Assembly (NCBI RefSeq): GCF_029869925.1
Contig: NZ_CP118605.1
Coordinates: forward strand, 4,058,001-4,122,000
Length of the DNA: 64,000 nt
Origin: Microbulbifer bruguierae
Lineage (GTDB): Bacteria; Pseudomonadota; Gammaproteobacteria; Pseudomonadales; Cellvibrionaceae
Direction of reading: 5' to 3'
Numbering within the stretch: the stretch's first letter is position 1; each line of letters opens with the position of its first letter. Below the pieces are notes generated by a model. That model made no database searches. It was not told where the DNA came from and saw only the letters and a program-made list of their open reading frames with translations. Both the position numbers and the translations under genes were made by a program. Shown here piece after piece: positions 44,682 to 53,954 of this stretch.

Positions 44682-44718
44682 GCGCGACAGGGTCGCGCAA
44701 AATGTGTAAAATTTTGCG
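44682..44718 (+). other. Two overlapping hairpins between PhyH and kpsS
   Basis: GCGCGAC (44682-44688) can pair with GTCGCGC (44692-44698). Alternatively CGCAAAAT (44696-44703) can pair with ATTTTGCG (44711-44718). The hairpins share three bases, so they exclude each other. T-rich bases follow the second. This could be a weak terminator or a switchable structure upstream of kpsS. Confidence 0.5.
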
Positions 44719-44861
44719 TCATTTTTGCACAGTTTGTCGCAATTGGTCGTTTGGGGGCCTGGGATCTATTTTTGCCTGCATCGTTTTGGGGCTGGCATTT
44801 ATTAATTGACAAGAATATCAGGTAGGTCCCGGGGGAGCGGCTGATATAGCGCTATGGGGCT

Positions 44862-46127
44862 ATGTGGGGGAGCATGTCTGGGGTCTTGTTTTTACAGGGG
44901 CCGCTTGGGCCATTTTTTGCCCGTTGCGCGCGCCAATTGTCTGCACAGGGTACAAAAACCCACAAAATAAATTTCAACGGTGGCGACCGCGTCTTCGGCT
45001 GGGCGGATGAAATGGTGGATTACTCCGGTGGCCCGGCTGGCTGGCCTGAGTATCTGTACGGTTATATCCGCCGGAATGGGATTCGCACGGTCGTTGTCTA
45101 CGGGGATTGTCGCTTCTATCATCGCGAAGCCCGTGCGGTGTGTGATGAGTTGGGCATTAAGTTCTGGGCCTTTGAAGAGGGATACCTGCGGCCGGATTTC
45201 GTGACCATGGAGTCTGATGGCGTCAACGCATTTTCCCCCCTGGACTGGTCGCAACGGGCCGTCAAGGCCTATCGTCCAAGAGGCCGTAAGTCTTCGTTGC
45301 ATGTAGGGCCAACTTTTTGGCAGCGGGCGGTGTATGCCAGCCTTTATTACATGGTTACTTGCCTCACCAGCAGGCACTTCCCTTCGTACCTTCACCATCG
45401 TCCCAGGTCCTGTTGGCAGGAGGCTGGTTGTTGGCTGCGCAGTCTTTACCGCAAGGGCTTGTACAAAATTACCCAGCGTAATTACACCGAGTCTCTGGTG
45501 CAAAACCACAGTGGGGAGTACTTCCTCTACCCACTGCAAACGGCAGATGATTTTCAGATCCGTGAACACTCGGATTTTGCGTCAATCGAAGAATCTATCC
45601 AGCAGGTAATGGCCTCCTTCACAGCGAACGCACAGGCTCATGAATTGCTGGTAATCAAGCATCATCCGATGGATCGCGGTTTTTGCCACTATGGGCGATT
45701 GATCCGCAAGCTTGCCCATGACCTCAAAATAAGTGGGCGTGTGGTCTATTGCCATGATCTGCACTTGCCGACCCTACTGGACCACGCCAAGGGCGTAGTT
45801 ACGATTAACAGCACGGTTGGTATTTCTTCACTGCTTCACCGGGTGCCGACCGTTACTCTTGGGCGCGCGATGTACGACATGCCGGAAATGACCCATCAGG
45901 GCGAGCTGGATACATTCTGGCAGCAGCCGACACCGGTCAATAGTGCCCTGTTCAATGCTTTTCGGACTTATCTTTACGAGCGGACCCAGCTGGACGGTAG
46001 TTTTTACAAACTCATGGATGAAACGGTCGAGGCTGCGGTGCGACGTATTGTGATTGCTACAAAAGTCGCGGAAGCTTCTGCGTTCGAGTCTGCCGAAGAG
46101 CGTAAAGAGGATTATCTCGCGGCTTAA
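44862..46127 (+). CDS. kpsS: Capsule polysaccharide Kdo transferase KpsS
   Basis: KpsS transfers the first Kdo to the lysophosphatidylglycerol carrier. Family features follow E. coli KpsS closely: LFLQGPLGPFF near the start, INFNGGDRVF, VVYGDCRFYHREA, WAFEEGYLRPDFVTMESDGVNAF, VIKHHPMDRG, and INSTVGISSLLHRVPTVTLG. At 421 residues it is full length. Two in-frame ATGs (44862 and 44874) compete for the start. The gene is separated from kpsC by the PhyH gene, and 198 bases containing hairpins precede it. Confidence 0.94.
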   Translation: MWGSMSGVLFLQGPLGPFFARCARQLSAQGTKTHKINFNGGDRVFGWADEMVDYSGGPAGWPEYLYGYIRRNGIRTVVVYGDCRFYHREARAVCDELGIKFWAFEEGYLRPDFVTMESDGVNAFSPLDWSQRAVKAYRPRGRKSSLHVGPTFWQRAVYASLYYMVTCLTSRHFPSYLHHRPRSCWQEAGCWLRSLYRKGLYKITQRNYTESLVQNHSGEYFLYPLQTADDFQIREHSDFASIEESIQQVMASFTANAQAHELLVIKHHPMDRGFCHYGRLIRKLAHDLKISGRVVYCHDLHLPTLLDHAKGVVTINSTVGISSLLHRVPTVTLGRAMYDMPEMTHQGELDTFWQQPTPVNSALFNAFRTYLYERTQLDGSFYKLMDETVEAAVRRIVIATKVAEASAFESAEERKEDYLAA

Positions 46128-46671
46128 CGTGGCTATTCAGCGTGTAACCCCCTCTCCCTGGATATCACTGCAATTGGTCAGTTGGTATATATCTTGCGAT
46201 TAATTTTAGTGGGCAGCTTTTTTGTGCTGGGTCATTTGGGCTGTATTTAGGTTGTGCCTACGCATCCTTGAATTGTCATAAATTACTGCTAAAGTGTGAA
46301 GCCAGTCACACAGTGATAAGCGCTTGTGCTGGGTGAAAAATGACCACAAAAGTATTGAAGAATTTTATTGTGAGTACTTGGGGTAATCCAATAAGCCCGG
46401 TATAACCGGGGCCGTCCTGGGGATTAAGGCAAGCCTGCAAGGCGCATCAAAGGAATTGAATTTGTCCAAAAAGTGATCAACGTCGCTTGGGGCAGAGAGG
46501 CTTGGTAAAAGAGTAGAGGTACCCGGTTTATCCGGTAGCGGTTAACACTGCGTATCTTGCAGTTTCTCACCTGTTTTCCTTTCTACTGCATTTGCCTGCT
46601 TTGTTGCGGTTTGTGTTGGTTGGTACTCGTACTCTGCCGAATCAGTTTTAGCGTTAATAGGAAAGAAGAAA
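46128..46671 (+). other. Long structured leader region upstream of galU
   Basis: A 544-base region with no large gene. It contains a CRP-type site at 46295-46310 and two hairpins: CCCGGT with ACCGGG at 46396-46410, and ACCCGG with CCGGT at 46521-46536. A possible 21-codon leader peptide begins at ATG 46340 and stops at TAA 46403-46405, inside the loop of the first hairpin. If the promoter lies near the CRP site, the galU leader would be over 300 bases long. Confidence 0.5.
46295..46310 (+). promoter_or_regulatory. Candidate CRP/Vfr-type binding site upstream of galU
   Basis: TGTGA-AGCCAG-TCACA matches the CRP consensus half sites exactly with the standard six-base spacer, and the symmetry extends to GTGTGA...TCACAC. 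It lies 362 bases before the galU start, so it would act on a promoter for a long leader. Functional binding is inferred. Confidence 0.6.
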
Positions 46672-47583
46672 ATGCAAAGTGTTAAAAAGGCAGTAATTCC
46701 TGTCGCGGGCTTGGGTACCCGCATGCTCCCGGCCACTAAAGCTATCCCTAAAGAAATGCTGCCGATTGTGGACAAGCCGCTGATCCAGTATGTGGTCAAC
46801 GAGGCGGTTGCCGCAGGAATCAAGGAAATCGTACTCGTGACTCACGCGAGTAAAAACGCCATTGAAAACCACTTTGATACTTCCTTCGAACTGGAAGCCC
46901 AGCTGGAAAACCGCCTGAAGCGCCAGTTGCTCGAAGAAGTGCGTTCTATCGTCCCCAAAGATGTAACCGTGATTTCTGTGCGTCAGGCCGAGGCTAAAGG
47001 TCTGGGGCATGCAATCAGCTGCGCGCGCCCGGTTGTAGGGGATAACGCGTTTGCTGTTCTTCTACCGGATGTGCTTATCGACAAGTACGCTGCCGACCTG
47101 AGTGTCAGTAATCTGGCGGATATGGTGAAAAACTTTGAGTCCACTGAGGCCAGCCAGATCATGGTGGAGCCGGTAGAGTGGAGCCAGGTTAGTAAATACG
47201 GTGTAGTCGATTGTCTTGGCGCCGACCTGCAAGTTGGTGGCACAGCCAAGATCGATGGCATGGTGGAAAAGCCGGAAGTCGACGCTGCGCCCTCCAATAT
47301 GGCCGTAGTAGGGCGCTATGTCCTGTCTGCAGAAATCTGGAACCTGCTGGAAAACACCATGCCTGGTGCCGGTGGTGAAATTCAGTTGACCGATGCCATC
47401 GATAAGTTACTCAAAAAGCAGACCGTAGAAGCGTACCGCATCGTAGGCCATAGCCATGATTGCGGTAACAAGTTCGGTTATATGAAAGCTCAATTTGAAT
47501 ACGGCATGCATCACAATGAAATTGGCAGTGACCTGAAAGAATTTCTCCAGATCCAAAGCTCTAAAACTGCGGTAGTTGCATAA
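46672..47583 (+). CDS. galU: UTP-glucose-1-phosphate uridylyltransferase
   Basis: GalU forms UDP-glucose, the substrate of the Ugd encoded earlier in the locus. The N-terminal motif [20 protein letters not shown] with its catalytic lysine, then [30 protein letters not shown] and [20 protein letters not shown], are all typical. The 303-residue length is normal, and AGGAAAGAAG precedes the ATG. It is the last gene of the capsule locus, with a possible CRP-controlled long leader. Confidence 0.97.
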   Translation: MQSVKKAVIPVAGLGTRMLPATKAIPKEMLPIVDKPLIQYVVNEAVAAGIKEIVLVTHASKNAIENHFDTSFELEAQLENRLKRQLLEEVRSIVPKDVTVISVRQAEAKGLGHAISCARPVVGDNAFAVLLPDVLIDKYAADLSVSNLADMVKNFESTEASQIMVEPVEWSQVSKYGVVDCLGADLQVGGTAKIDGMVEKPEVDAAPSNMAVVGRYVLSAEIWNLLENTMPGAGGEIQLTDAIDKLLKKQTVEAYRIVGHSHDCGNKFGYMKAQFEYGMHHNEIGSDLKEFLQIQSSKTAVVA

Positions 47584-48138
47584 CGGGATTCGTATTTGCG
47601 CGAGTCTGTTAGCTGGCGAATAGCTGTGACCTTGTCCATTCGCCACACTCAACTAAATTCTTTGTAGGTGCCTGCCTGGGGGCAGGTTCCTGCAAAGTGT
47701 CGTAATCCAGGTTCGGCTTGTTGGGCACGCTGCGCTTTGCCCAACCTGCGTAGCTACGTTGTAGTGGCACACTTCCATGTAGGTTGGGCAAAGAAGCGAA
47801 GCGACGCGCCCAACAGTTAGGGCTCCTATTCATCTCGCTGGCAACGTCCGCTCAAAAATTAAACTGGCACTCTTGCGCCAAACTGGTAGACTGCGCGCCT
47901 CTTGTCCCTGCCCAAAGTGCGGCCCCGAAGGGGACATTAGTCATCATGGGTAGCAGACCTCCTCGCCACAGGCCCCTGTCTTTGAGTTGAATGAGCTTGA
48001 AATAGCGGTGCTATTAATAGGCTTCTTCGCCTTGCCCAGCAATTTTCGATCGTGCGCTATGGTTACCTCATTGGGTCCTATTGGGTTCATGGTACCGATG
48101 CTCCGGTCCGGCTCTCTATATATTCAAGTGATTTCAAA
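47584..48138. other. Intergenic region between galU and deaD
   Basis: A 555-base gap. The first half holds three intergenic repeats listed separately. The second half (about 47820-48138) is unexplained leader-like sequence before deaD, with a CCCC-GAA-GGGG hairpin near 47925. An in-frame ATG at 48052 would extend DeaD by 29 residues not conserved in the family. Cold-shock helicase mRNAs often have long leaders, but no specific element was recognised. Confidence 0.55.
47664..47815. repeat. Intergenic repeat cluster between galU and deaD
   Basis: It contains one compact REP-like hairpin (47664-47693, arms GTAGGTGCCTGCC and GGCAGGTTCCTGC). Two copies of the GTTGGGC-family element follow in opposite orientation: 47720-47747, ending TTTGCCCAACCT, and 47781-47815, beginning AGGTTGGGCAAAG and ending GCGCCCAAC. 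The two facing copies could fold together into a long stem. Confidence 0.8.
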
Positions 48139-49896
48139 ATGACCGACAATTCAATGCCAACTGGTTTTGACCAGCTGGGCCTGCCTACTGAAATTCTCGA
48201 CGCTGTTACCAAGCTGGGATACGAAACTCCGTCTCCCATCCAGGCGATGACTATTCCGTCACTGCTGGAAGGGCGCGATGTACTGGGTCAGGCGCAAACC
48301 GGTACCGGCAAGACCGCGGCCTTTGCGCTGCCGCTGCTGGCGAACCTGGATCTGAAAAGCAAGCGCCCCCAGGCACTGGTACTGGCGCCGACTCGCGAGC
48401 TGGCCATTCAGGTGGCCGAGGCCTGCCAGTCTTATGCCGCCAATCTCAAAGGCTTTCACGTTGCACCTATCTATGGCGGTGCTGACTACCGCGGCCAGAT
48501 CCAGCAGCTCAAGCGCGGCGTGCAGCTGATCGTGGGTACCCCGGGCCGGGTGATGGACCATATGCGCAAGGGCACCCTGGATCTGTCTAACCTGAAGACT
48601 CTGGTGCTGGACGAAGCCGACGAAATGCTGCGCATGGGCTTTATCGATGACGTGCAGTGGGTGCTGGAACAGATTCCGGAAGAGCGCCAGATTGCCCTCT
48701 TCTCCGCCACCATGCCCCGCGAAATCGCGCGTATTGCCCGCGATCACTTGCGTGACCCGGTGGACGTAAAGATCAAGGTCAAAACCGAGACCGCCGAAAC
48801 CATCCGCCAGCGTTACTGGCCGGTGGGTGGTCTGCACAAGATGGACGCACTCACCCGGATTCTCGAAGCCGAGCCGGTGGACGCCACTATCATTTTCGTG
48901 CGCACCAAAAACGCGACTGTCGAGATTGCCGACAAGCTTGCCGCGCGCGGTTTCGCCAGCGCTGCCCTGAACGGGGACATGGCGCAGGGGATGCGTGAGC
49001 AGGTGATTGAAAAGCTCAAGGCGGGCAAGCTGGATATCGTTGTGGCGACGGACGTTGCGGCGCGTGGCCTGGATGTGAAGCGTATCAGTCACGTGATCAA
49101 CTACGACATTCCCTACGACACCGAAGCCTACATCCACCGTATTGGCCGTACCGGTCGTGCCGGGCGCGAGGGTGATGCGATCCTGTTCGTCGCACCCCGC
49201 GAGCAGCGTATGCTCCGCACCATCGAGCGCGCCACCAAGAAGCCGATCGAGCGTCTCGATCTGCCGACGGCGGCTGCGGTGAATGCTTCCCGTATGGAAA
49301 AATTCCAGCAGAAAATTACTTACACCCTGGCTGGCCGCCGTGATCTGGCACCGTTCCGCGATCTGGTGGATCAGTACTTGTCTGCTAACGATGTGGACCC
49401 CCTGGATGTAGCTGCCGCTCTGGCCGCGATGGCTCAGGGTGACCAGCCGTTGCTGCTGGACGAGCGCGAGCCCGCGCCTCGCGAGCGCAAGCGTCGCGAT
49501 TCCGACGATGACTTTGATAGCCGCAAGCGCAACAAGCGTGAAAAGCGCGAAGGGTTCGACAAGGACAGCCGCAAGATTCCGGGGCCGGATGAGGGCAAGG
49601 AACGTTACCGCATCGAAGTGGGACGTGAGCACGGCGTACGTCCGGGCAGTGTGGTTGGCGCTATCGCCAATGAGGTGGATCTGGATAGCTCCTACATCGG
49701 GCGTATCGAGATTTATCCGGACTACACCACCGTGGATTTGCCTGAAGGGATGCCGAAGGAGATTTTCACTCATCTGAAAAAGGTGCGAGTGAATGGCCGT
49801 CCGATGAATATTACCCGTTTTGAGGAAGAGGCTGGAACGGGCAGCAAGCCGAAGTTTGCTCCTAAAAAACGCAAGCCGAAGATGCCGCGGGATTGA
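48139..49896 (+). CDS. deaD: DEAD-box ATP-dependent RNA helicase (DeaD/CsdA type)
   Basis: DeaD unwinds structured RNA in ribosome assembly and mRNA decay, often at low temperature. With ATG 48139 the protein has 585 residues. Helicase motifs in order are the Q motif (YETPSPIQAMTIP), Walker A AQTGTGKTAAF, APTRELAIQV, VLDEADEMLRMGF, SAT, and HRIGRTGRAGREGDA. The C-terminus (about 480-560) carries a DbpA-type RNA-binding domain, RYRIEVGREHGVRPGSVVGA, flanked by highly charged linkers. This C-terminal domain distinguishes it from RhlE/SrmB helicases. A strong bidirectional terminator follows. Confidence 0.95.
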   Translation: MTDNSMPTGFDQLGLPTEILDAVTKLGYETPSPIQAMTIPSLLEGRDVLGQAQTGTGKTAAFALPLLANLDLKSKRPQALVLAPTRELAIQVAEACQSYAANLKGFHVAPIYGGADYRGQIQQLKRGVQLIVGTPGRVMDHMRKGTLDLSNLKTLVLDEADEMLRMGFIDDVQWVLEQIPEERQIALFSATMPREIARIARDHLRDPVDVKIKVKTETAETIRQRYWPVGGLHKMDALTRILEAEPVDATIIFVRTKNATVEIADKLAARGFASAALNGDMAQGMREQVIEKLKAGKLDIVVATDVAARGLDVKRISHVINYDIPYDTEAYIHRIGRTGRAGREGDAILFVAPREQRMLRTIERATKKPIERLDLPTAAAVNASRMEKFQQKITYTLAGRRDLAPFRDLVDQYLSANDVDPLDVAAALAAMAQGDQPLLLDEREPAPRERKRRDSDDDFDSRKRNKREKREGFDKDSRKIPGPDEGKERYRIEVGREHGVRPGSVVGAIANEVDLDSSYIGRIEIYPDYTTVDLPEGMPKEIFTHLKKVRVNGRPMNITRFEEEAGTGSKPKFAPKKRKPKMPRD

Positions 49897-49908
49897 TCAT
49901 CCCGAATG

Positions 49909-49940
49909 AAAAAAGCCGCCCCATTGGGCGGCTTTTTTTT
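49909..49940. terminator. Bidirectional Rho-independent terminator (deaD / cytochrome b561)
   Basis: AAAAAAGCCGCCC pairs with GGGCGGCTTTTTT around CATT, with A-runs and T-runs on both sides. It lies between convergent genes and can serve both strands. Confidence 0.95.
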
Positions 49941-49999
49941 ACTTTTTTTCCCGGTAGTTGAGCGGCGTGCCCAACACTCCTTACGATTTACGTCACGTT

Positions 50000-50548
50000 T
50001 TATTTCACTTTCCCAAACGGCAACATCTGCCGCAGCGTGTTGTCCTTGGTGAACAGGTGATGCCACAGCGCACCGCCGATATGCAGTACCAGCAACACCA
50101 GCAGCGCATTCCACAAAAATTCCTTGTGTATAAAACCGAGCTGCTTGGCGAGGTCGACATTTTTTGTCACGAAGGAGGGCAATTCGAACAGCCAGAACAA
50201 GGTGGTGTCTCTTCCGGCAAACTGACGCATCAGTAGGCCGGTCAGGGGCATGCCAATGATGATGACGTACATCAGGCTCTGTACCAGCAACGAAATCGGT
50301 TTCTGGAAGCCACTGCCATACAGGGTCGGGCGGCCGTGGGTCGCGCGCCAGTAAAGGCGCAGCAGGCCGAGGAAAAGTACCGAGAAACCGAGAGAGAAGT
50401 GCAACACCATCCACCAGCCGCGCATCGGGTCGTCCCGCTCGTAAAACTCGTGCAGCTCGACGGAGCCCCAGGCGAAAAGAATAAAGAAGGCGATGGTCCA
50501 GTGCAGCGTTTTGATGGCTGGACTCCAGCTGTTGGGGGTAGAAGCCAT
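50000..50548 (-). CDS. Cytochrome b561 family protein
   Basis: A 182-residue inner-membrane di-heme protein of the CybB type, which oxidises quinol and, in some members, superoxide. Four hydrophobic segments are visible, with histidines suited to heme ligation in KTLHWTIAFFILFAW, WMVLHFSLGFSVLFLGL, FIHKEFLWNALLVLLVLHIGG and ALWHHLF. It lies 51 bases downstream of metR on the same strand, and the two may be cotranscribed. The physiological electron partner cannot be told. Confidence 0.9.
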   Translation of the reverse strand: MASTPNSWSPAIKTLHWTIAFFILFAWGSVELHEFYERDDPMRGWWMVLHFSLGFSVLFLGLLRLYWRATHGRPTLYGSGFQKPISLLVQSLMYVIIIGMPLTGLLMRQFAGRDTTLFWLFELPSFVTKNVDLAKQLGFIHKEFLWNALLVLLVLHIGGALWHHLFTKDNTLRQMLPFGKVK

Positions 50549-50599
50549 GGTAGTTCCCTAGTGTTCCTTATTGGTTATTTTTGACAGCCGTGCGGGGTA

Positions 50600-51520
50600 T
50601 CAGCCGGCTGCGCGTACACCGTTCAATGTATTAAAACAGGTGGTTCGTGCGGTTTCGAAAAAATCTCGCAGAAATGCCTGTTCCAGCATTTCTTCCCGCA
50701 CCGCGGCGTAGAGTGTACTCCAGAGACCGTTTTTTCCCAGTCTAAGTTGATTCACCAGTCCTTTCTGTAAATATTCGTAAAGCGCCCAGTTTGGCAGTGC
50801 ACAGACGCCTCGGCCGCTGACGACCAGCTGCACCATCATAACCGTCAGCTCTACGGTTCGCACCGCGGCCGGTTCGATGCCGGCCGGCTCCAGAAAGTGC
50901 TGGAAAATATCCAGCCGCTCCCGCTCCACCGGGTAAGTGATCTGTACTTCATTGGTGAGGTCTTCCGGGCTTACCCATTTCCGTTCCGCCAGTGCGTGTT
51001 TGCGGCTGACCGCCAGGCACATTTCAAAGCTGAACAGCGGCTCGTAATGCACCCCCTTCAACGAAGGATCGGGATTGCTGGTAACCACCAGATCCAGGTC
51101 ACCGCGCATCAGTGCGGGCAGGGGGGCGAAGTGGAAGCCACTGGAGAGGTCCAGTTCCACCTCGGGCCAGTCGTCGCGATAGGCATCAAGGGTGGGCATC
51201 AGCCACTGGTAACAGCTGTGACACTCGATCGCAATGTTCAATCGCCCGGCCTGCCCGGACGCCAACCGCGCAATATCCCGTTGCGCGACGGCTACCCTTG
51301 GCAACACATCATCCGCCAGTTGCAGCAATCGCAGGCCCGCACTGGTAAAGCGCAAGGGGCGCGACTTGCGTATGAACAGCGCTTGCCCGTGGCGGTCTTC
51401 CATTTCCCGGAACAGGTGGGAAAGGGCGGACTGGGTTAGGTGCAGGCGTTCCGCCGCACGCACCATGCTGCCGGTCTCGCGCAGGGTGGTAAGCGTTTTC
51501 AGGTGCCTCAGTTCGATCAT
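50600..51520 (-). CDS. metR: LysR-family regulator of methionine biosynthesis (MetR)
   Basis: The N-terminal winged helix-turn-helix is MIELRHLKTLTTLRETGSMV ... LTQSALSHLFREMEDRHG, and the C-terminal domain binds the co-inducer (homocysteine in MetR). The divergent arrangement with metE and the close match to E. coli MetR (IECHSCYQWLMPTLD) support the name. It probably activates metE and represses itself from the shared 154-base spacer. Length 306 residues is normal for LysR proteins. Confidence 0.92.
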   Translation of the reverse strand: MIELRHLKTLTTLRETGSMVRAAERLHLTQSALSHLFREMEDRHGQALFIRKSRPLRFTSAGLRLLQLADDVLPRVAVAQRDIARLASGQAGRLNIAIECHSCYQWLMPTLDAYRDDWPEVELDLSSGFHFAPLPALMRGDLDLVVTSNPDPSLKGVHYEPLFSFEMCLAVSRKHALAERKWVSPEDLTNEVQITYPVERERLDIFQHFLEPAGIEPAAVRTVELTVMMVQLVVSGRGVCALPNWALYEYLQKGLVNQLRLGKNGLWSTLYAAVREEMLEQAFLRDFFETARTTCFNTLNGVRAAG

Positions 51521-51530
51521 GTTTAGATTT

Positions 51531-51558
51531 TTTCATGTTTTTAGCAAAAAATATGAAA
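51531..51558. promoter_or_regulatory. Inverted repeat in the metR-metE divergent promoter region
   Basis: TTTCAT (51531-51536) and ATGAAA (51553-51558) form the ends of a 28-base AT-rich dyad with an internal TTTTT/AAAAA pairing. It resembles a LysR-type operator containing the TGAA/TTCA half sites of MetR, though the spacing differs from the E. coli consensus. Binding by MetR is inferred. Confidence 0.5.
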
Positions 51559-51674
51559 TTGATTGAATATGATCCCGGCTGCAGAATCAACTCCGAATTT
51601 AGGGGTGCTCGTCATGCCGGCGTCCAGCGCTCCCCCGCAGATAAATCATCAACGGAAGTAAGAAGGGACAACAA

Positions 51675-53924
51675 ATGGCTCAAACACATATCCTCGGCTA
51701 CCCACGTATCGGTGCCCGGCGTGAGCTGAAAAGGGCACAGGAAGCCTACTGGAAAGGCAGTATCGACCAGCAGGCACTGCTGGCGGTTGGCTCGCAGGTG
51801 CGCAGCCAGAACTGGCGGGCCCAGCAAAGTGCGGGATTGGCGCTGACCACTGTGGGGGACTTTGCCTGGTACGACCAGGTACTCAACCACTCCTTGTTGT
51901 TCGGTGTGGTGCCAGAGCGCTTTGCCAGGGGAGCGGCAGACAACAAGCTGGACCAGTACTTCCGGCTGGCCCGTGGCCGAGCCCCCTCCGGTGAGCCGGT
52001 GGCAGCGAGCGCCATGACCAAATGGTTTGATACCAATTACCACTACCTGGTACCGGAATTTACTGCCGATCAGGAGTTCACCCTTGACCCGGAATGGCTG
52101 CTGGCAGAGGTGCGGGAAGCGCAACAGCTGGGTCACAACGTCAAGCCGGTGATCATTGGCCCGCTGACATACCTGTGGTTGGGGCGGGGAGTGGATAATG
52201 CTCTGAGCCTGCTGCCCAGACTGCTGCCCCGTTACCAGGAATTACTGGCGAAGCTGGCAAGCGCAGCTGCGCAGTGGGTGCAGATCGACGAGCCGATTCT
52301 GGGGCTGGATCTGCCCGTCCAGTGGCGCGACGCATTCGCGCCCACATATGAGGTGCTCGGCAAAGCCTCGGGCAGCAAGTTACTACTGGCGACCTATTTT
52401 TCTCCCCTGCGGGAAAACCTGCCGTTGGCGTTCGACCTGCCGGTGGATGGTGTGCATATTGATGCGGTGCGGGCGCCGGCAGAACTGGTGCCTGCGGTAA
52501 AAGCGCTGCGCGACAACCAGGTACTCTCCGTTGGTGTAATTAACGGCCGCAATGTATGGCGAACGGATCTCGCGCGCTGGCAACAGCAGTTGCAGCCAGT
52601 GGCGGAAAAGCTCGGCGACCGCCTGTGGCTTTCTGCCAGCTGCTCGTTGTTGCATACGCCGGTTGATCTGGAAACCGAAACCACATTGCCGGCAGCGCAA
52701 AAAACCAGGCTCGCCTACAGCCGTCAGAAGCTGACCGAACTGGGTAGCCTGCAGCAGGCGTTGCAGCCGGGTGCCGGGCGACTGGAGGCGGTTACGGCTA
52801 CCGAGAGCCGCCCGCAGGCCGAGATTGTGGCGGAGCTTGCCGATACCTGGCGCGCGCAGAAATATCCGGAGCGGGCCGAAGTGCAGAAACACCGTTGGCA
52901 GTTGCCGCCGTTGCCGACAACCACCATAGGCTCTTTCCCGCAGACCGATGTATTGCGCTTGGTGCGCAAGCAGTTTCGCAATCGGGAAATTTCTGCGCAG
53001 GACTACCACGATCATCTGCGCGCGGAAATTGCCGAGGCCATTCGTCGCCAGGAAATTCTGGGGCTGGATGTACTGGTTCACGGCGAAGCCGAGCGCAACG
53101 ATATGGTGGAGTATTTTGGCGAACAACTGGACGGATTTATCCATACCGGTAATGGCTGGGTGCAGAGCTATGGATCCCGGTGTGTGAAACCGCCGATTAT
53201 TGCCGGCGATATTTCCCGTCCAAATCCGATGACGGTGCAGTGGAGTCAGTATGCACAGAGCCTGAGTAAGAAGCCGGTAAAAGGTATGCTCACTGGCCCG
53301 GTAACCATCCTGAACTGGTCTTTCCCACGGGAAGATATTCCCCGCGCGGAAAGCTGTTTACAGATTGCCCGGGCGCTGCGTCAGGAAGTGCAGGATCTGG
53401 AAGCGGCGGGTATTGGCATCATCCAGATCGACGAGCCGGCTCTGCGCGAAGGGGTACCGCTGCGGGAATCCGAGCACCGGGAATATTTCGATTGGGCGGT
53501 GGGTTGTTTCCGTTATTGCTGCAGTGAAGTTCAGGCGGAAACCCAGATCCACACGCACATGTGCTATTCCAACTTCAACGCGATCCTGGATGCGATTGTG
53601 GCGCTGGATGCAGATGTGATCACCATCGAGTCTGCGCGATCGGATTTGCGTTTGCTGCAGGCGTTTGCCGGAGGTTCCGCGTTAGACAATCAGGGCGGCT
53701 ATCCGAATGAAATAGGTCCGGGAATTTACGATATCCACTCGCCCAATGTGCCGGAGCGCCCGGAGTTGGTAAGCCGTCTGCGGCAGTTGCTGGAGGTGAT
53801 TCCGCAGGAAAAATTGTGGGTGAACCCGGATTGTGGCTTGAAGACCCGTAGCTGGTCGGAAGTGGGGGCGGCGCTGTTGAATATGGTGGAAGCCACCCGC
53901 ACCGTGCGCGCCGAAATCGCGTGA
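51675..53924 (+). CDS. metE: Cobalamin-independent methionine synthase
   Basis: MetE transfers a methyl group from methyltetrahydropteroyl-triglutamate to homocysteine. The 749-residue protein has both halves: the N-terminal domain with LGYPRIGARRELKRAQEAYW, and the catalytic C-terminal domain with TTTIGSFPQTDVLRLVRKQF, LVHGEAERNDMVEYFGEQL, the zinc-binding HTHMCYSNF segment, and the late NPDCGLKTR cysteine. AAGGGA lies upstream of the ATG. It is divergent from metR, its likely activator. No cobalamin riboswitch was seen in the leader. Confidence 0.98.
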   Translation: MAQTHILGYPRIGARRELKRAQEAYWKGSIDQQALLAVGSQVRSQNWRAQQSAGLALTTVGDFAWYDQVLNHSLLFGVVPERFARGAADNKLDQYFRLARGRAPSGEPVAASAMTKWFDTNYHYLVPEFTADQEFTLDPEWLLAEVREAQQLGHNVKPVIIGPLTYLWLGRGVDNALSLLPRLLPRYQELLAKLASAAAQWVQIDEPILGLDLPVQWRDAFAPTYEVLGKASGSKLLLATYFSPLRENLPLAFDLPVDGVHIDAVRAPAELVPAVKALRDNQVLSVGVINGRNVWRTDLARWQQQLQPVAEKLGDRLWLSASCSLLHTPVDLETETTLPAAQKTRLAYSRQKLTELGSLQQALQPGAGRLEAVTATESRPQAEIVAELADTWRAQKYPERAEVQKHRWQLPPLPTTTIGSFPQTDVLRLVRKQFRNREISAQDYHDHLRAEIAEAIRRQEILGLDVLVHGEAERNDMVEYFGEQLDGFIHTGNGWVQSYGSRCVKPPIIAGDISRPNPMTVQWSQYAQSLSKKPVKGMLTGPVTILNWSFPREDIPRAESCLQIARALRQEVQDLEAAGIGIIQIDEPALREGVPLRESEHREYFDWAVGCFRYCCSEVQAETQIHTHMCYSNFNAILDAIVALDADVITIESARSDLRLLQAFAGGSALDNQGGYPNEIGPGIYDIHSPNVPERPELVSRLRQLLEVIPQEKLWVNPDCGLKTRSWSEVGAALLNMVEATRTVRAEIA

Positions 53925-53954
53925 TACCTCTCGATTACTGATACCCCTCGAATC

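Noticed and set aside
46510..46560. GGTAGCGGTTAAC resembling the end of a cyclic di-GMP-I riboswitch
   Set aside because: The other conserved core segments of that riboswitch are missing upstream, so the match is likely chance.
48259..49773. 504-codon open frame on the - strand
   Set aside because: It is antisense to deaD and has no recognisable domain or ribosome-binding site.
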